Source of the DNA: Granulosicoccus antarcticus IMCC3135
Lineage (GTDB): Bacteria; Pseudomonadota; Gammaproteobacteria; Granulosicoccales; Granulosicoccaceae
Length of the DNA: 64,000 nt
NCBI RefSeq assembly: GCF_002215215.1
Contig: NZ_CP018632.1
Location: 7,126,501 to 7,190,500, forward strand
Reading direction: 5' to 3'
Part shown: positions 46,612-55,510 of the stretch, one piece after another
Layout: the number at the start of each line of letters is the position of its first letter
Position numbering within the stretch: position 1 is the stretch's first letter
Translations under genes and position numbers: made by a program
The notes under the pieces: model-generated
What the model saw: only the letters and a program-made list of their open reading frames with translations
Databases searched by the model: none
What the model was told of the DNA's origin: nothing

Positions 46612-48228
46612 ATGAAGACACCCCCTCCAGACACCGGTTACTCGAGCCTGCGCAAATACACATTTCCAGCGTTAGTTCTGAGCTCACTGCTACTGCTGAG
46701 CGCTTGTAGCGACAGTGACAGCAGCAACGCCTCTGATGAAATTACCGAAGACACTGACACATCTATCCTGGCGGAGCCAGGCGACAGTACCGATGAGGTA
46801 AGCGATGCTGTTTTTGATACGCCTGACTGGACTGAGGAAAGCCATAGCAACGATGTCGATCCAAACTTCAGCGAAGTGTTTGACGACACTCAGGTAAAGC
46901 GTCTGGATTTTGTCGTCAGTGAAGAGCGATGGCAGAGCATGCTGGATGATATGACTGCCAACTACGGCGAGTTCGGAGGCAGCTCTGCAGGAGGTGGCGG
47001 TGGCGCTCCACCTGCTGGTGGCCAGGCTGGCGGTGGCGTACCTCCTGATGGAATTCAGCCAGACAGCGGCACACCACCTGATGAATTTCAAGCTGGTGGA
47101 CCTCGTCAGGAAGACGAAACGAACACATTGACAGAAATCGATGAAGATCCCATTTTCGTACCTGCCGATGTTTATTACAACAGCAAACAGTGGTATCGCG
47201 TTGGTATCCGATTCAAGGGCAACTCGTCACTGAAAAACAGTTGGCAAGCAGGCATCCTCAAACTCTCATTCAAGATGGACTTTGACGAGTATGAGGATGA
47301 TTACCCACAAATCGACAACCAGCGCTTCTACGGGTTCAAGAAATTCAGCCTGAAGAATAACTATGACGATAAATCGGAGCTACGAGAAAAGGTGGCCACC
47401 GATGTTTTCAGAGCTGCTGGCGTTCCCGTCTCACACACCTCATTTTATGAATTGCATATCGACCATGGCAATGGGCCTGAGTATTTCGGCTTGTACACAC
47501 TGGTTGAAGAGGTCGATGGACCCGTCCTGGATACGCAGTTCTCCAGTGATGATGGCAATCTGTACAAACCTGAAGATGGCAGTGCAAACTTCGTGGAAGG
47601 CACATTCAACCCTGAAAACTTCGAGAAGAAGACCAATGAAGATGATGAAGACTGGTCAGATATTGAAGCCTTGTTCAGCGCCCTGCACGACGAGACGGCA
47701 ACAACAGACCCTGCTACATGGCGAACCAACCTGGAAGCTGTGTTTGACGTAGATGGCTTCCTCAAGTATCTGGCTGTCAACGGCATTATCCAGAACTGGG
47801 ACACCTACGGTCGAATGATTCATAACTACTATCTTTACAACAACCCGGAAAATGGCAAGCTGACCTGGATTCCGTGGGATAACAATGAATCTTTGCAGGA
47901 CGGCAAACAAGGTGGCTCATTAGCGCTGGATTTTTCCGATCTGGATTCTGCCCAATGGCCATTGATCGCCAAAATTTACGCAGACGATGTCTACAAGGCA
48001 CGCTACGACCTGCTTCTATCCGAAGTCATGTCCTTAGCCTTTGAAACCAGTAGTATCCGGGCTAAATATGACAACTATTCGTCGCTGGTTTCCCCTTACG
48101 TGACCGCAGAACTTCCTGGCTACTCCTTTCTGAGCAATAGCAGTGATTTCACTCCGGCAATCGATGCGCTCAAATCACATGCCACAAGTCGCGCAACAGC
48201 GGTTGAAAGCTATTTGAACAGTCAGTAG
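46612..48228 (+). CDS. CotH-kinase-family lipoprotein
   Basis: About 538 aa (ATG at 46612; another in-frame ATG lies at 46603). A lipoprotein signal with lipobox LLLLSACSDSD precedes an acidic linker. CotH domain landmarks are VKRLDFVVSEERWQSMLDDM, WYRVGIRFKGNSSLKNSWQ, YGFKKFSLKNNYDDKSELRE, YFGLYTLVEEVDGPVLD, and ILKYLAVNG-type VDGFLKYLAVNGIIQNWDTYG with HNYYLYNNPENGKLTWIPWDNNESL. A Gly/Pro-rich low-complexity stretch (about residues 127-165) is inserted within the N-terminal part. CotH proteins are atypical protein kinases first known in spores; in Gram-negative bacteria the substrates are unknown. Confidence 0.85.
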   Translation: MKTPPPDTGYSSLRKYTFPALVLSSLLLLSACSDSDSSNASDEITEDTDTSILAEPGDSTDEVSDAVFDTPDWTEESHSNDVDPNFSEVFDDTQVKRLDFVVSEERWQSMLDDMTANYGEFGGSSAGGGGGAPPAGGQAGGGVPPDGIQPDSGTPPDEFQAGGPRQEDETNTLTEIDEDPIFVPADVYYNSKQWYRVGIRFKGNSSLKNSWQAGILKLSFKMDFDEYEDDYPQIDNQRFYGFKKFSLKNNYDDKSELREKVATDVFRAAGVPVSHTSFYELHIDHGNGPEYFGLYTLVEEVDGPVLDTQFSSDDGNLYKPEDGSANFVEGTFNPENFEKKTNEDDEDWSDIEALFSALHDETATTDPATWRTNLEAVFDVDGFLKYLAVNGIIQNWDTYGRMIHNYYLYNNPENGKLTWIPWDNNESLQDGKQGGSLALDFSDLDSAQWPLIAKIYADDVYKARYDLLLSEVMSLAFETSSIRAKYDNYSSLVSPYVTAELPGYSFLSNSSDFTPAIDALKSHATSRATAVESYLNSQ

Positions 48229-48242
48229 TAGATGATTCAGAA

Positions 48243-48971
48243 TCAAGGACGTACAACGCTGCGACGAAGCCAAGGCAGAAGCCACTGAATCAACAGCGGG
48301 ACTGCAAACAATCCAATGACAGTGGCAGGGCCATAGTGCCCGCCTAGTAGTATCCCAACACAGATTGCCGCACTGTTCCACAGAAAGTTAGCCTTTGGCA
48401 CCGGCAGAGCATGCCGTTTCTCGGCAGCCAGAGACAAGGCGGTAACACCGTCTGGTCCGAGTGCCGCAGCCGCTGCTAATGAAATACCCAACGCAAACAG
48501 GCTCAGACCTGCAGCAAACGCCAGCACATGTCCAGCAACAGGCAATGTAACAGGTGTCAATGTGGCGCCCAGGCTAATCGCCGGACCAATCAACAACAAG
48601 GTTGGCAATGTTCCCATGCCCAACGGAATCTTTGCCCACTTCCAGGCTATCAGGTAGAACAGCAAGGTAAGTAGCAATTGTGACAACCACAGTGAAACCC
48701 CAAACGATTCGTACAATCCATTGAGCAACACTGAAAAACCAAGCGGTCCAAAGCCTGCTGAGACAGAAATCCCAGAGCCGACACCAAGTAGCAACGGCCC
48801 CAGAAAGCCGGCAATCATCCTGCTGCGAGAAGCCTGAAAGCAGAAGACCTTGTCAAGCCCAAAGCGTGTGGAGCGTGTGGGACTATTCTGTTGCAAGGCA
48901 CTGAACTGTGACAAACCTGCACTGTCCGGCGGATGATTAACACCCCGGGTATCGTTCGAGTGAATGGCCAA
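48243..48971 (-). CDS. YczE/YitT-like integral membrane protein
   Basis: The 242-aa protein starts at TTG 48971, which is 7 nt after a strong GGGAGG. An N-terminal polar extension of about 50 residues precedes five transmembrane helices. The family pattern is visible (LGVGSGISVSAGFGPLGFSVLLNGLYESFG, then LIAWKWAKIPLGMGTLPTLLLIGPAI, and AAAALGPDGVTALSL). The function of YczE-type proteins is not settled. It converges on the CotH gene with only 14 bp between stops. Confidence 0.78.
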   Translation of the reverse strand: MAIHSNDTRGVNHPPDSAGLSQFSALQQNSPTRSTRFGLDKVFCFQASRSRMIAGFLGPLLLGVGSGISVSAGFGPLGFSVLLNGLYESFGVSLWLSQLLLTLLFYLIAWKWAKIPLGMGTLPTLLLIGPAISLGATLTPVTLPVAGHVLAFAAGLSLFALGISLAAAAALGPDGVTALSLAAEKRHALPVPKANFLWNSAAICVGILLGGHYGPATVIGLFAVPLLIQWLLPWLRRSVVRP

Positions 48972-49320
48972 GTATGTGCCTCCCTATTCATGATCTCTGC
49001 TTTCAGAATCCATCGGGTATGACAACATCACAACATCAAACACATGTTCAATCGTCAAAAAATGGACTGTACATGGAACTGACTTGATAGGTTCGCGTAC
49101 AAGTTGCCTGCCTCCAAATTAACGAATACAGTGCATGCGCGCAACTGTCTATAAGGAGAGTGCAACACTACAAGGGCGGGGTAACTTCGTATCTTAAAAA
49201 TTGCTTGTAATAAGAAAAAAGGCAAAAAACTTCATCATGACTTGATGAATTTCCCCTTGCTTCCCTGCGCTGCCTGAAGAAGAGGAGACATCACCCAATA
49301 ATATCTGATGAGCATATTGC
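48972..49320. other. Intergenic region, no supported gene
   Basis: About 350 bp between the YczE-like gene start and the end of the LysR remnant, both on the - strand. AT-rich around 49190-49230. It holds the ribosome-binding site GGGAGG (48979-48984) for the TTG start at 48971. Nothing else is recognisable. Confidence 0.5.
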
Positions 49321-50148
49321 CTACTTGCCACTCAACATTGACAGAGAGTCGGCTAACACCTCAAACACTGCCCGAATACGATTACTGCTCTTCAACTGCT
49401 GATGGGCAACCAGCCAGATGGGAAATTGAAGACTCGCAGAGTCTGCCTGAACTCGTTCGACCAAGGACTCCTCGTCACCCACACTCTCCATCATCATGCC
49501 CAAAGCCCCTCCCAATTTGACAAGCTCCCATTGAACGAGAATATTCTCTGACACTACAGGGAATTGTTGTGCCTTCAACGGCAAACCCAAGCCACGAAAG
49601 GTATCGATCATGTCATCGCTTCGAGCAAAACCAGTGTAATCAGCTTGGCTGAGAATCTGCTTCGTTATAGGTCGACCCAACCGATCAAGGTAGACTGAGG
49701 CACCGTAGAGCCGAGCAGATACGTCGCAAATCTTTCTAGCGATCAGGTCCGGCTGCGTGGGCCTGATATTTCTTACGGCAATATCCGCCTCTCGACGACT
49801 TAAATTACTCAGCCTATCGGAGGCAAGAACTTCGATCGAAATGGCTGGGAATGCTTGTCTGATCTTGTTGATGATCGGCGACAGCAAAAAGACGGAGAAA
49901 GCCTCAGTCGCTGTAATACAGACCTCCCCGTCCAGCTCTTGAGATTGCCCACTGGCAACCATGGAAATCCGATCAGCGGCATCAGACATTTGCCGGACAT
50001 GGTCGACCAATTCAAGACCGCTGGGTGTCAGCACCAGCCGCTTGCCAACCCGATCAAACAGGGCGACACCCAACTCTTTTTCCAATGCGGAAACTTGCCG
50101 CCCCAACGTCGGTTGAGTCAAACCAAGAACCCGGCCGGCGGCAGACAG
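49321..50148 (-). pseudogene. LysR-type regulator lacking its N-terminal helix
   Basis: The family match starts abruptly at SAAGRVLGLTQPTLGRQVSALEKELGVALFDRV and continues normally through the effector domain to the stop at 49321. The usual first 20-25 residues of the winged helix (LRxFLAVAExGSL) are missing. The frame runs on upstream to 50238, but that stretch (FKCLFILL and before) does not resemble LysR and overlaps the divergent gene at 50172. It is probably a 5'-deleted pseudogene. An alternative is a frameshift within the missing part. Confidence 0.65.
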
Positions 50149-50171
50149 CAGAATGAAGAGACACTTGAAGT

Positions 50172-50519
50172 ATGTCGTTAATCTCAATATTGCATTCACT
50201 GATGGGCACCCTTGTCGTTTGCAGCGGAGGGACAGCACTCCTGTCGCACAAGGGTTCTTCGCTGCACAGGCTCTCAGGCCTTGTTTTCATAGTCTCCATG
50301 CTGATGATGGGTTTGATTGTTGCAGCAGGGGCGAGGCTGGAATCCGGTAGCATCTCCTCATTGGGAATTCACGCTAATGAAAATCATGCTCCCCAAGGGA
50401 ATGTTCCTCCCAGAGAGGCCTATTTTGTTTTCGCAGCATTGGCACTGATTGCCATGATTCTGGATATCAATCAAAGACCGCAAGATCCTGTTGCCTCTCA
50501 AACCAAGCGAACCTCATGA
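50172..50519 (+). CDS. Small membrane protein, DUF2306-like, shortened
   Basis: The 115-aa product has helices at about residues 5-25 (ILHSLMGTLVVCSGGTALLS), 36-55 (LVFIVSMLMMGLIVAAGARL) and 88-103 (YFVFAALALIAMILDI). The LHRLSGLVF motif is characteristic of DUF2306-like membrane proteins, which usually have about four helices and some 200 aa. A segment between LESGSISSLGI and REAYFVF appears missing. The stop overlaps the next small gene (ATGATG). Its 5' neighbour is the truncated LysR gene, so a local deletion may have affected both. Confidence 0.5.
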   Translation: MSLISILHSLMGTLVVCSGGTALLSHKGSSLHRLSGLVFIVSMLMMGLIVAAGARLESGSISSLGIHANENHAPQGNVPPREAYFVFAALALIAMILDINQRPQDPVASQTKRTS

Positions 50520-50668
50520 TGATGAAAACCACTCTGATACTACTCGTAGGTACACTGCTGGCCAGTTGCGGCAATCTGGTCAAAAATGGCGCCATTATCG
50601 AGGCACAGCAGGCATTGAATAGACAGGCCTATGCAGCGCCTACGCCGAACTATCCCGCCAAGTGCTAG
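50516..50668 (+). CDS. Small lipoprotein (50 aa)
   Basis: My translation from the ATG at 50516 is a 50-residue protein: MMMKTTLILLVGTLLASCGN, then a short polar tail ending NYPAKC. The lipobox LLASC is well placed for signal peptidase II. Its start overlaps the stop of the preceding membrane-protein gene (ATGATGATG over TGA), suggesting coupled translation. Mature length would be about 33 residues. Function unknown; small entericidin-like lipoproteins are of similar size but not clearly alike. Confidence 0.6.
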   Translation: MMMKTTLILLVGTLLASCGNLVKNGAIIEAQQALNRQAYAAPTPNYPAKC

Positions 50669-50708
50669 CGGGAAATTGACGCATGCAATTCAAGTACCTA
50701 TGGCAGGT

Positions 50709-52301
50709 TCAGAGCACTGCAGCAAAACTAGTCGAACTCGCCATGTCCCAGAATTTTCTGAAGGCCGGATGGTCGTTAACCTCTTCCAGCAAATCCCCAC
50801 TCTCCAACCACTCATACTGACTGGCGGCTGATCGCACCTCGCGACTGTTGATACGAATCATCAGATGGTGAGCTGTGAATTGTCCGGGCTGCATAAGACC
50901 ACAGGCCTCTGTGGTCTCCTTCAATGCAGTCAATGTATTGCCATGAAAACTAGCCACTCGCTGATATTTCCTGTCGACATTCAACGCTTTGTATCGCCCC
51001 GGATCTTGAGAGGTTACGCCGGTTGGACATTTACCGGTATGACAGGCTTGAGCCTGAATACAACCGATGGCAAACATGAAACCACGTGCCATATTGCAGG
51101 CGTCAGCCCCCAATGCCATGACACGGGCAATATCAAAAGCACTGACCAGTTTGCCCGATGCCACAATGGTTACCTTGTCCCTGATCCCGAGCCCCTTCAG
51201 GGTGTTGTGCACCAGCATCAGCCCTTCACGCAACGGTGCGCCAATATGATCGGCAAACTCGACGGGGGCCGCTCCGGTGCCGCCTTCAGCGCCATCGACG
51301 GTGATGAAATCAGGGTGAGTACCGGTTTCAAGCATGGCTTTAGCAATCGCAAAAAACTCCCAGGGGTGCCCGACACACAACTTGATACCAACGGGCTTGC
51401 CCCCGGAAAGCTCCCGAAGCTCTGTGAGGAACTCCATGAGCTCAATGGGTGTACTGAATGCGCTATGACTGGCTGGACTGACGCAATCAACTCCGATTGG
51501 AACCCCGCGAGCCTCAGCGATAGCCATGGTGACCTTGGAGGCTGGCAGTATTCCACCATGACCAGGTTTGGCTCCCTGCGACAATTTGATTTCGATCATT
51601 CGCACACTACTCTGCGAGGCGTTCAGCTTGAAGTTTTCAGCAGAAAAACGACCTTGCTGATCACGGCAACCGAAGTAACCACTACCAATCTGCCAGATCA
51701 GATCGCCACCGTGTTGCAAATGGTAGCGTGAGATAGAGCCTTCTCCGGTTGTATGTGCAAAACCGCCTTTATGGGCGCCCCGATTCAATGCCTCTATGGC
51801 AGTGGGGGACAAGGCGCCAAAAGACATACCTGAAATATTCAACAAGGAACTTGAATAAGGTTTACTGCACTGACCACCACCGATAGTGACTCTGAAATCA
51901 CTACTGTCGATATGCGTTGGTGCTATCGAGTGGTTGATCCACTCATGCCCCACCAGGTTTACGTTCTTCAGCGTACCAAAGGGACGTAACCCTTCAATTC
52001 CCTTGGCCCGTCGGTAAACCAACGCACGCTGCTCTCTGGAATAGGGAACTTCGTCATGATCGCTTTCGAGAAAATACTGCCGGATCTCAGGCCGAATACC
52101 TTCAAGCAGAAATCGCATGCGGGCAACCAGGGGGTAATTCTTCAACACTGCTCGATTGGTCTGCAGCAGATCATATACCCCGACAATGGAGGCGAGCAAC
52201 GCACCTCCAAACAAGATACCTCCGGCAAACGGATAGACCGTACCCAGCAAACGCCCGACAGGGACAGCCAGCATGACCAGTATCAGAGGAAGGTAGCGCA
52301 T
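50709..52301 (-). CDS. FMN-binding glutamate-synthase-family protein
   Basis: About 530 aa. It has one or two N-terminal membrane helices (MRYLPLILVMLAVPVGRLLG, then AGGILFGGALLASIVGVYDLL) followed by a complete FMN-binding TIM barrel of the GltB large-subunit type. Landmarks are NISGMSFGALSPTAIEALNRGA, TGEGSISRYHLQHGGDLIWQIGSGYFG, KLSQGAKPGHGGILPASKV, FITVDGAEGGTGAAPVEF and CHTGKCPTGVTSQDP (Cys cluster). Such stand-alone proteins lack the glutaminase domain, and their in vivo reaction is uncertain. An in-frame TTG start at 52319 is possible. Confidence 0.88.
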   Translation of the reverse strand: MRYLPLILVMLAVPVGRLLGTVYPFAGGILFGGALLASIVGVYDLLQTNRAVLKNYPLVARMRFLLEGIRPEIRQYFLESDHDEVPYSREQRALVYRRAKGIEGLRPFGTLKNVNLVGHEWINHSIAPTHIDSSDFRVTIGGGQCSKPYSSSLLNISGMSFGALSPTAIEALNRGAHKGGFAHTTGEGSISRYHLQHGGDLIWQIGSGYFGCRDQQGRFSAENFKLNASQSSVRMIEIKLSQGAKPGHGGILPASKVTMAIAEARGVPIGVDCVSPASHSAFSTPIELMEFLTELRELSGGKPVGIKLCVGHPWEFFAIAKAMLETGTHPDFITVDGAEGGTGAAPVEFADHIGAPLREGLMLVHNTLKGLGIRDKVTIVASGKLVSAFDIARVMALGADACNMARGFMFAIGCIQAQACHTGKCPTGVTSQDPGRYKALNVDRKYQRVASFHGNTLTALKETTEACGLMQPGQFTAHHLMIRINSREVRSAASQYEWLESGDLLEEVNDHPAFRKFWDMASSTSFAAVL

Positions 52302-52509
52302 GGGGATTCTCAACGTCAATGAGGTAGGCCCCTGTGATTATGGACCTATGTTGTTACTTTTCGATATAGGGCTGATAGTGCACATTTCCTGCCGATTTTC
52401 GTATAAATCAGCAAAGTTGGCTGCAACATACGACTCTCATCGCAGCTTGTACTCTTTGGCAGCGAAAAAAATACCCCCTCGATTCACTGAGTCATTTGCC
52501 TGAATCGAT

Positions 52510-52541
52510 TTGACGTCTTGACGTCATGATGTAACTACGTC
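52510..52541 (+). promoter_or_regulatory. Four 8-bp-phased CGTC-type repeats upstream of the RHH gene
   Basis: In consecutive 8-bp steps the DNA reads TTGACGTC, TTGACGTC, ATGATGTA, ACTACGTC. CGTC falls at the same phase in units 1, 2 and 4. The block ends 34 bp before the RHH start. Short tandem repeats with this period are the usual binding sites of ribbon-helix-helix regulators and partition proteins, so it is a good operator candidate for the gene at 52576. Confidence 0.6.
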
Positions 52542-52575
52542 ACGATAGAAACTGATACTGATGAAGGTCTACTCC

Positions 52576-52749
52576 ATGGGTAAAGAACAATCCGATAAGA
52601 AAAACACGTCCTTACGCCTGGAGAGCAGTATGTTGAAGGCGTTAAAAATCAGAGCAATCGAAGAGGATACGAGTGTACAAGTCATTCTCGAACATCTCGT
52701 CGAAGAGTATTTGAATAATTCCAAAAAGCAAAAAAAATCAAAGAAATGA
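52576..52749 (+). CDS. Ribbon-helix-helix DNA-binding protein
   Basis: The ATG at 52576 (AAGG 8 nt upstream) gives 57 aa. The core KKNTSLRLESSMLKALKIRAIEEDTSVQVILEHLVEEYLNN has the beta strand with alternating polar residues, then two helices, typical of CopG/Arc-like ribbon-helix-helix dimers. The C-terminus is Lys-rich (SKKQKKSKK). It overlaps the CHAD gene by 4 bp (ATGA) and is the first gene of the operon. Candidate roles are autorepressor through the phased repeats just upstream, or a ParG-like partner of the ParA protein at 54263. Confidence 0.75.
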   Translation: MGKEQSDKKNTSLRLESSMLKALKIRAIEEDTSVQVILEHLVEEYLNNSKKQKKSKK

Positions 52750-54266
52750 ATCCAGTATTGGAAACGACCTGGTTACTGAAAAGTGTCATTGAAAATAATG
52801 ACCTCATCATGACGATAGGCAAGGATTTTGTCGTCGAGATTGATGCACCGATCAGTTCAGAAATGACGGTATACGACGATTTTGACGCCAACCTGTGGAA
52901 CGCCAATCACATACTTTGCCGTCTCGATAAACAAATATTTCAGCTGCACAAGAATTCTAGCTGCATTGCTGAAGTTCGCGCAGCAGCCAAAACCAGATTC
53001 TGGTGGGATCTGCCAGATAGTGATGTTAAAGACACACTGAAAAAAATAATCAGATTGCGCGCTGTCATGCCAGTGGCATCTCTGCGGCTATATAGCAGCC
53101 ATTTTTCTCTACGCAACAGTGATGATAAAATTGTCGCTAAGGGTCAGTTAAGTCAATCGATAGTAGGTGAGCATAGCCTGCACTACCTGACTCTCAAGGA
53201 AATGCGCGGCTACAACAAGTGCTTTTCTCAAGCAAAGAAGCGGCTGAAAACTTTACTGGATCGAGAAGTACCTGACTTTTGCCTCAAAACGATGCTGATT
53301 GAGCAGAAGCTGATGGGAACTGCAAAGCAGGGGCCGCCACCGGTCCACCTCACACCACAGATGCCAGCAGAGATCGCTGTCCGTACTATGGCTGTCGCCA
53401 TGATTGCCCAGGCCATACTCAATGTCGATGGAGTTGTCTCTGATACCGACACGGTATTCCTGCATCAGTTTCGTGTCAGCGTGCGAAAATTGCGCTCTTT
53501 GACCAGCCTGTTGAAAAAATCCTTGCCGCCCTCCACGCTCGAAATCGTCGCACCGAAACTGTCTGACATTGCAGGCAAGACCAGCAGATTAAGAGACCTG
53601 GATGTCTTCCTCCTCGAAAAGGACAGCTACCGAACCTTATTGCCTGAGCTCCATGAAGATGGCCTGAACGTACTGTATACCTTGGTTGAAAAACAGCGGC
53701 AGCAGGAAAATATCCGACTGGCCCGCTATTTTTTGTCAAGCAAGTTCCAACAGGACATCGCTGAGTGCAAAGCCGAGCTAGCAGCAGAACCTGCCTTCAG
53801 CACTCCCATGTCGAAAGAGCCTGTGCTGTCTGTAGCTAAATCTCTGCTGATCAGGCGTTACCGGAAAATCCTGTCAATGAGTATGCAACTCAACGCCACT
53901 TCAGATGATGAAGACGTGCACGACATTCGAAAGGAGTTCAAGAAATTTCGTTATCTGATCGAATTTTTCATCGAGCTACTTCCCAAAAAGCGTACCTCAA
54001 GACTACTGGCTCAGTTGAAAAGACTGCAGCTGACACTGGGCCAGTTCAATGATTATTGCGTCCAGATAGAATTTCTGCACGGCTTTGACGATGATAGCCA
54101 GATTGAAATGACAAAAGCTCTGAGCGGATTGACGGCAATACTGCACCACAAACAGATAGAAACACGCAATCAGGTGGAAGCCGCGCTTGCGCGATTTTTC
54201 ACAGATGAAATGGCCATGGAAATTGAACTGGCTTTTGGCGCGAAGAGCATCGGAGATAAAACATGA
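52746..54266 (+). CDS. CHAD-domain protein with degenerate N-terminal CYTH-like region
   Basis: The product is 506 aa. Residues 1-170 resemble the CYTH-like N-terminus often fused to CHAD (FVVEIDAPISSEMTVYDDFDANLWNANHILCRL, SLRLYSSHFSLRN), without a clear ExExK site. Residues about 215-500 are a CHAD domain with paired basic helices: VFLHQFRVSVRKLRSLTSLLKK and DVHDIRKEFKKFRYLIEFFIELL, containing the conserved His and Arg/Lys. CHAD domains bind polyphosphate and locate to polyphosphate granules in several bacteria. The start overlaps the RHH gene, and the stop overlaps the parA-like gene (ATGA). Confidence 0.85.
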   Translation: MNPVLETTWLLKSVIENNDLIMTIGKDFVVEIDAPISSEMTVYDDFDANLWNANHILCRLDKQIFQLHKNSSCIAEVRAAAKTRFWWDLPDSDVKDTLKKIIRLRAVMPVASLRLYSSHFSLRNSDDKIVAKGQLSQSIVGEHSLHYLTLKEMRGYNKCFSQAKKRLKTLLDREVPDFCLKTMLIEQKLMGTAKQGPPPVHLTPQMPAEIAVRTMAVAMIAQAILNVDGVVSDTDTVFLHQFRVSVRKLRSLTSLLKKSLPPSTLEIVAPKLSDIAGKTSRLRDLDVFLLEKDSYRTLLPELHEDGLNVLYTLVEKQRQQENIRLARYFLSSKFQQDIAECKAELAAEPAFSTPMSKEPVLSVAKSLLIRRYRKILSMSMQLNATSDDEDVHDIRKEFKKFRYLIEFFIELLPKKRTSRLLAQLKRLQLTLGQFNDYCVQIEFLHGFDDDSQIEMTKALSGLTAILHHKQIETRNQVEAALARFFTDEMAMEIELAFGAKSIGDKT

Positions 54267-55006
54267 AGGTAGTGGCCTGCTACAGCATGAAGGGCGGCGT
54301 CGGAAAGACAGCGACGGCTGTCAACCTGGCCTACTTCGCAGCGAAATCAGGGCAACGAACCTTGCTGATCGATCTGGATCCGCAAGGTGCTTCATCGTTC
54401 TATTTTCGCGTAAAGCCTTCGTCCAAGAAATGGGGGGATCGTTTTTTCAAGGCTTATAAGACCCTTGTCAAAAACATCAAGGCCAGCGATTTCGAGAATC
54501 TGGATATTATTCCAGCTCATCTGAGCTTTCGAAATTTCGATGCCATGCTGGGCGACCTGAAAAGGCGGGAGAATCGTCTGAAACGCGTTTTGAAGGGTTT
54601 CAAGCACGAATATGACTTGGTGATACTCGACTGCCCGCCTTCCATTGGCTATCTGTCTGAATCAATATTCATTGCCTCAGATGTCGTTCTGGTCCCGGTT
54701 ATTCCAACAACACTTTCAGAAAGAACTTTCGAACAACTGGTCCTTTTCTTCAAAGACAAGAAATACCCACTGAAGAAAATCGTACCGTTCTTCTCCATGG
54801 TGCAGGCTCAGAAGTCTCTGCATAAAGCGACGATGGAAGCCATGTCGACGCGTAGAAAGGTGTTTCTGAAAACCACAATTCCGTATTCGTCAGACATCGA
54901 AAAAATGGGCCAGCACAAGGCGCCCGTTGATCTCTTCGCCAGGTCGACTCGTGCCAACGCAGCCTATATCAAGCTGTGGGCAGAGATATCAAAAAAACAC
55001 CTGTAA
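54263..55006 (+). CDS. ParA/MinD-family ATPase
   Basis: The 247-aa deviant Walker ATPase has a P-loop CYSMKGGVGKTATAVNLAYFAA with the signature Lys, A' motif LLIDLDPQGASSFYF, and Walker B YDLVILDCPPSIGYLSE. VLVPVIPTTLSERTFEQL follows. There is no N-terminal helix-turn-helix, so it is the small (type Ib-like) ParA form used with RHH partners and in organelle or cargo positioning. Translationally coupled to the CHAD gene. No parB or plasmid replication gene is near, which argues against plasmid partition. Confidence 0.88.
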   Translation: MKVVACYSMKGGVGKTATAVNLAYFAAKSGQRTLLIDLDPQGASSFYFRVKPSSKKWGDRFFKAYKTLVKNIKASDFENLDIIPAHLSFRNFDAMLGDLKRRENRLKRVLKGFKHEYDLVILDCPPSIGYLSESIFIASDVVLVPVIPTTLSERTFEQLVLFFKDKKYPLKKIVPFFSMVQAQKSLHKATMEAMSTRRKVFLKTTIPYSSDIEKMGQHKAPVDLFARSTRANAAYIKLWAEISKKHL

Positions 55007-55036
55007 ATTTGCATAATCAGCTCAAGAGGGCTTACC

Positions 55037-55510
55037 GTGGCAATAGAAATAGAGCGTAAATTTCTGGTTGAAGAACTGCCTGTGATTGAATTGCAGAACG
55101 CAGTACTGGAAGAAATTCAACAAGGCTATCTGATACGCGAAGCGGATCGAGAAGTGAGGATAAGACGCAAGGGTGAGCTGTTTTTTCTAACTGAAAAGAA
55201 GGGTGCAGGCCTGAGCCGAGAAGAACATGAGATCAGCATCAATGAACAGATGTTCGACGCCCTATGGCCTCTGAGCAAAGGCATGCGGCTGGAGAAGGCC
55301 CGCAGCACATTTATGCTGGATGGCTACCAACTGGAACTTGACGTATACCACGGCGAACTGAAACCATTGATGGTGCTCGAGACTGAGTTCACATCAGAGG
55401 AAGAGGCACTCGCCTGGTCGCCCCCGGAGTTTGCAGGCTTGGAGGTAACGGGCGATAAACGTTACAAGAACGCGCAGTTGGCCAAAACCGGAAAGCCAGA
55501 CAATGGGTAA
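55037..55510 (+). CDS. CYTH-domain protein (triphosphate tunnel enzyme)
   Basis: The 157-aa protein starts at GTG 55037, after AGAGGG. It begins AIEIERKFLVEELP, the ExExK signature of CYTH/triphosphate tunnel metalloenzymes, followed by the expected strands: QQGYLIREADREVRIRRKGELFFLTEKKGAGLSREEHE, EKARSTFMLDGYQLELDVYHGELKPLMVLETEF and GLEVTGDKRYKNAQLA. Such enzymes hydrolyse inorganic triphosphate or related phosphoanhydrides with divalent metals. It lies 30 bp after the parA-like gene and overlaps the NUDIX gene by 8 bp. Confidence 0.9.
   Translation: MAIEIERKFLVEELPVIELQNAVLEEIQQGYLIREADREVRIRRKGELFFLTEKKGAGLSREEHEISINEQMFDALWPLSKGMRLEKARSTFMLDGYQLELDVYHGELKPLMVLETEFTSEEEALAWSPPEFAGLEVTGDKRYKNAQLAKTGKPDNG

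Noticed and set aside
54263-55006. ParA gene as evidence of an integrated plasmid
   Set aside because: No ParB, replication or transfer genes are near; it is coupled to CHAD and CYTH genes instead.
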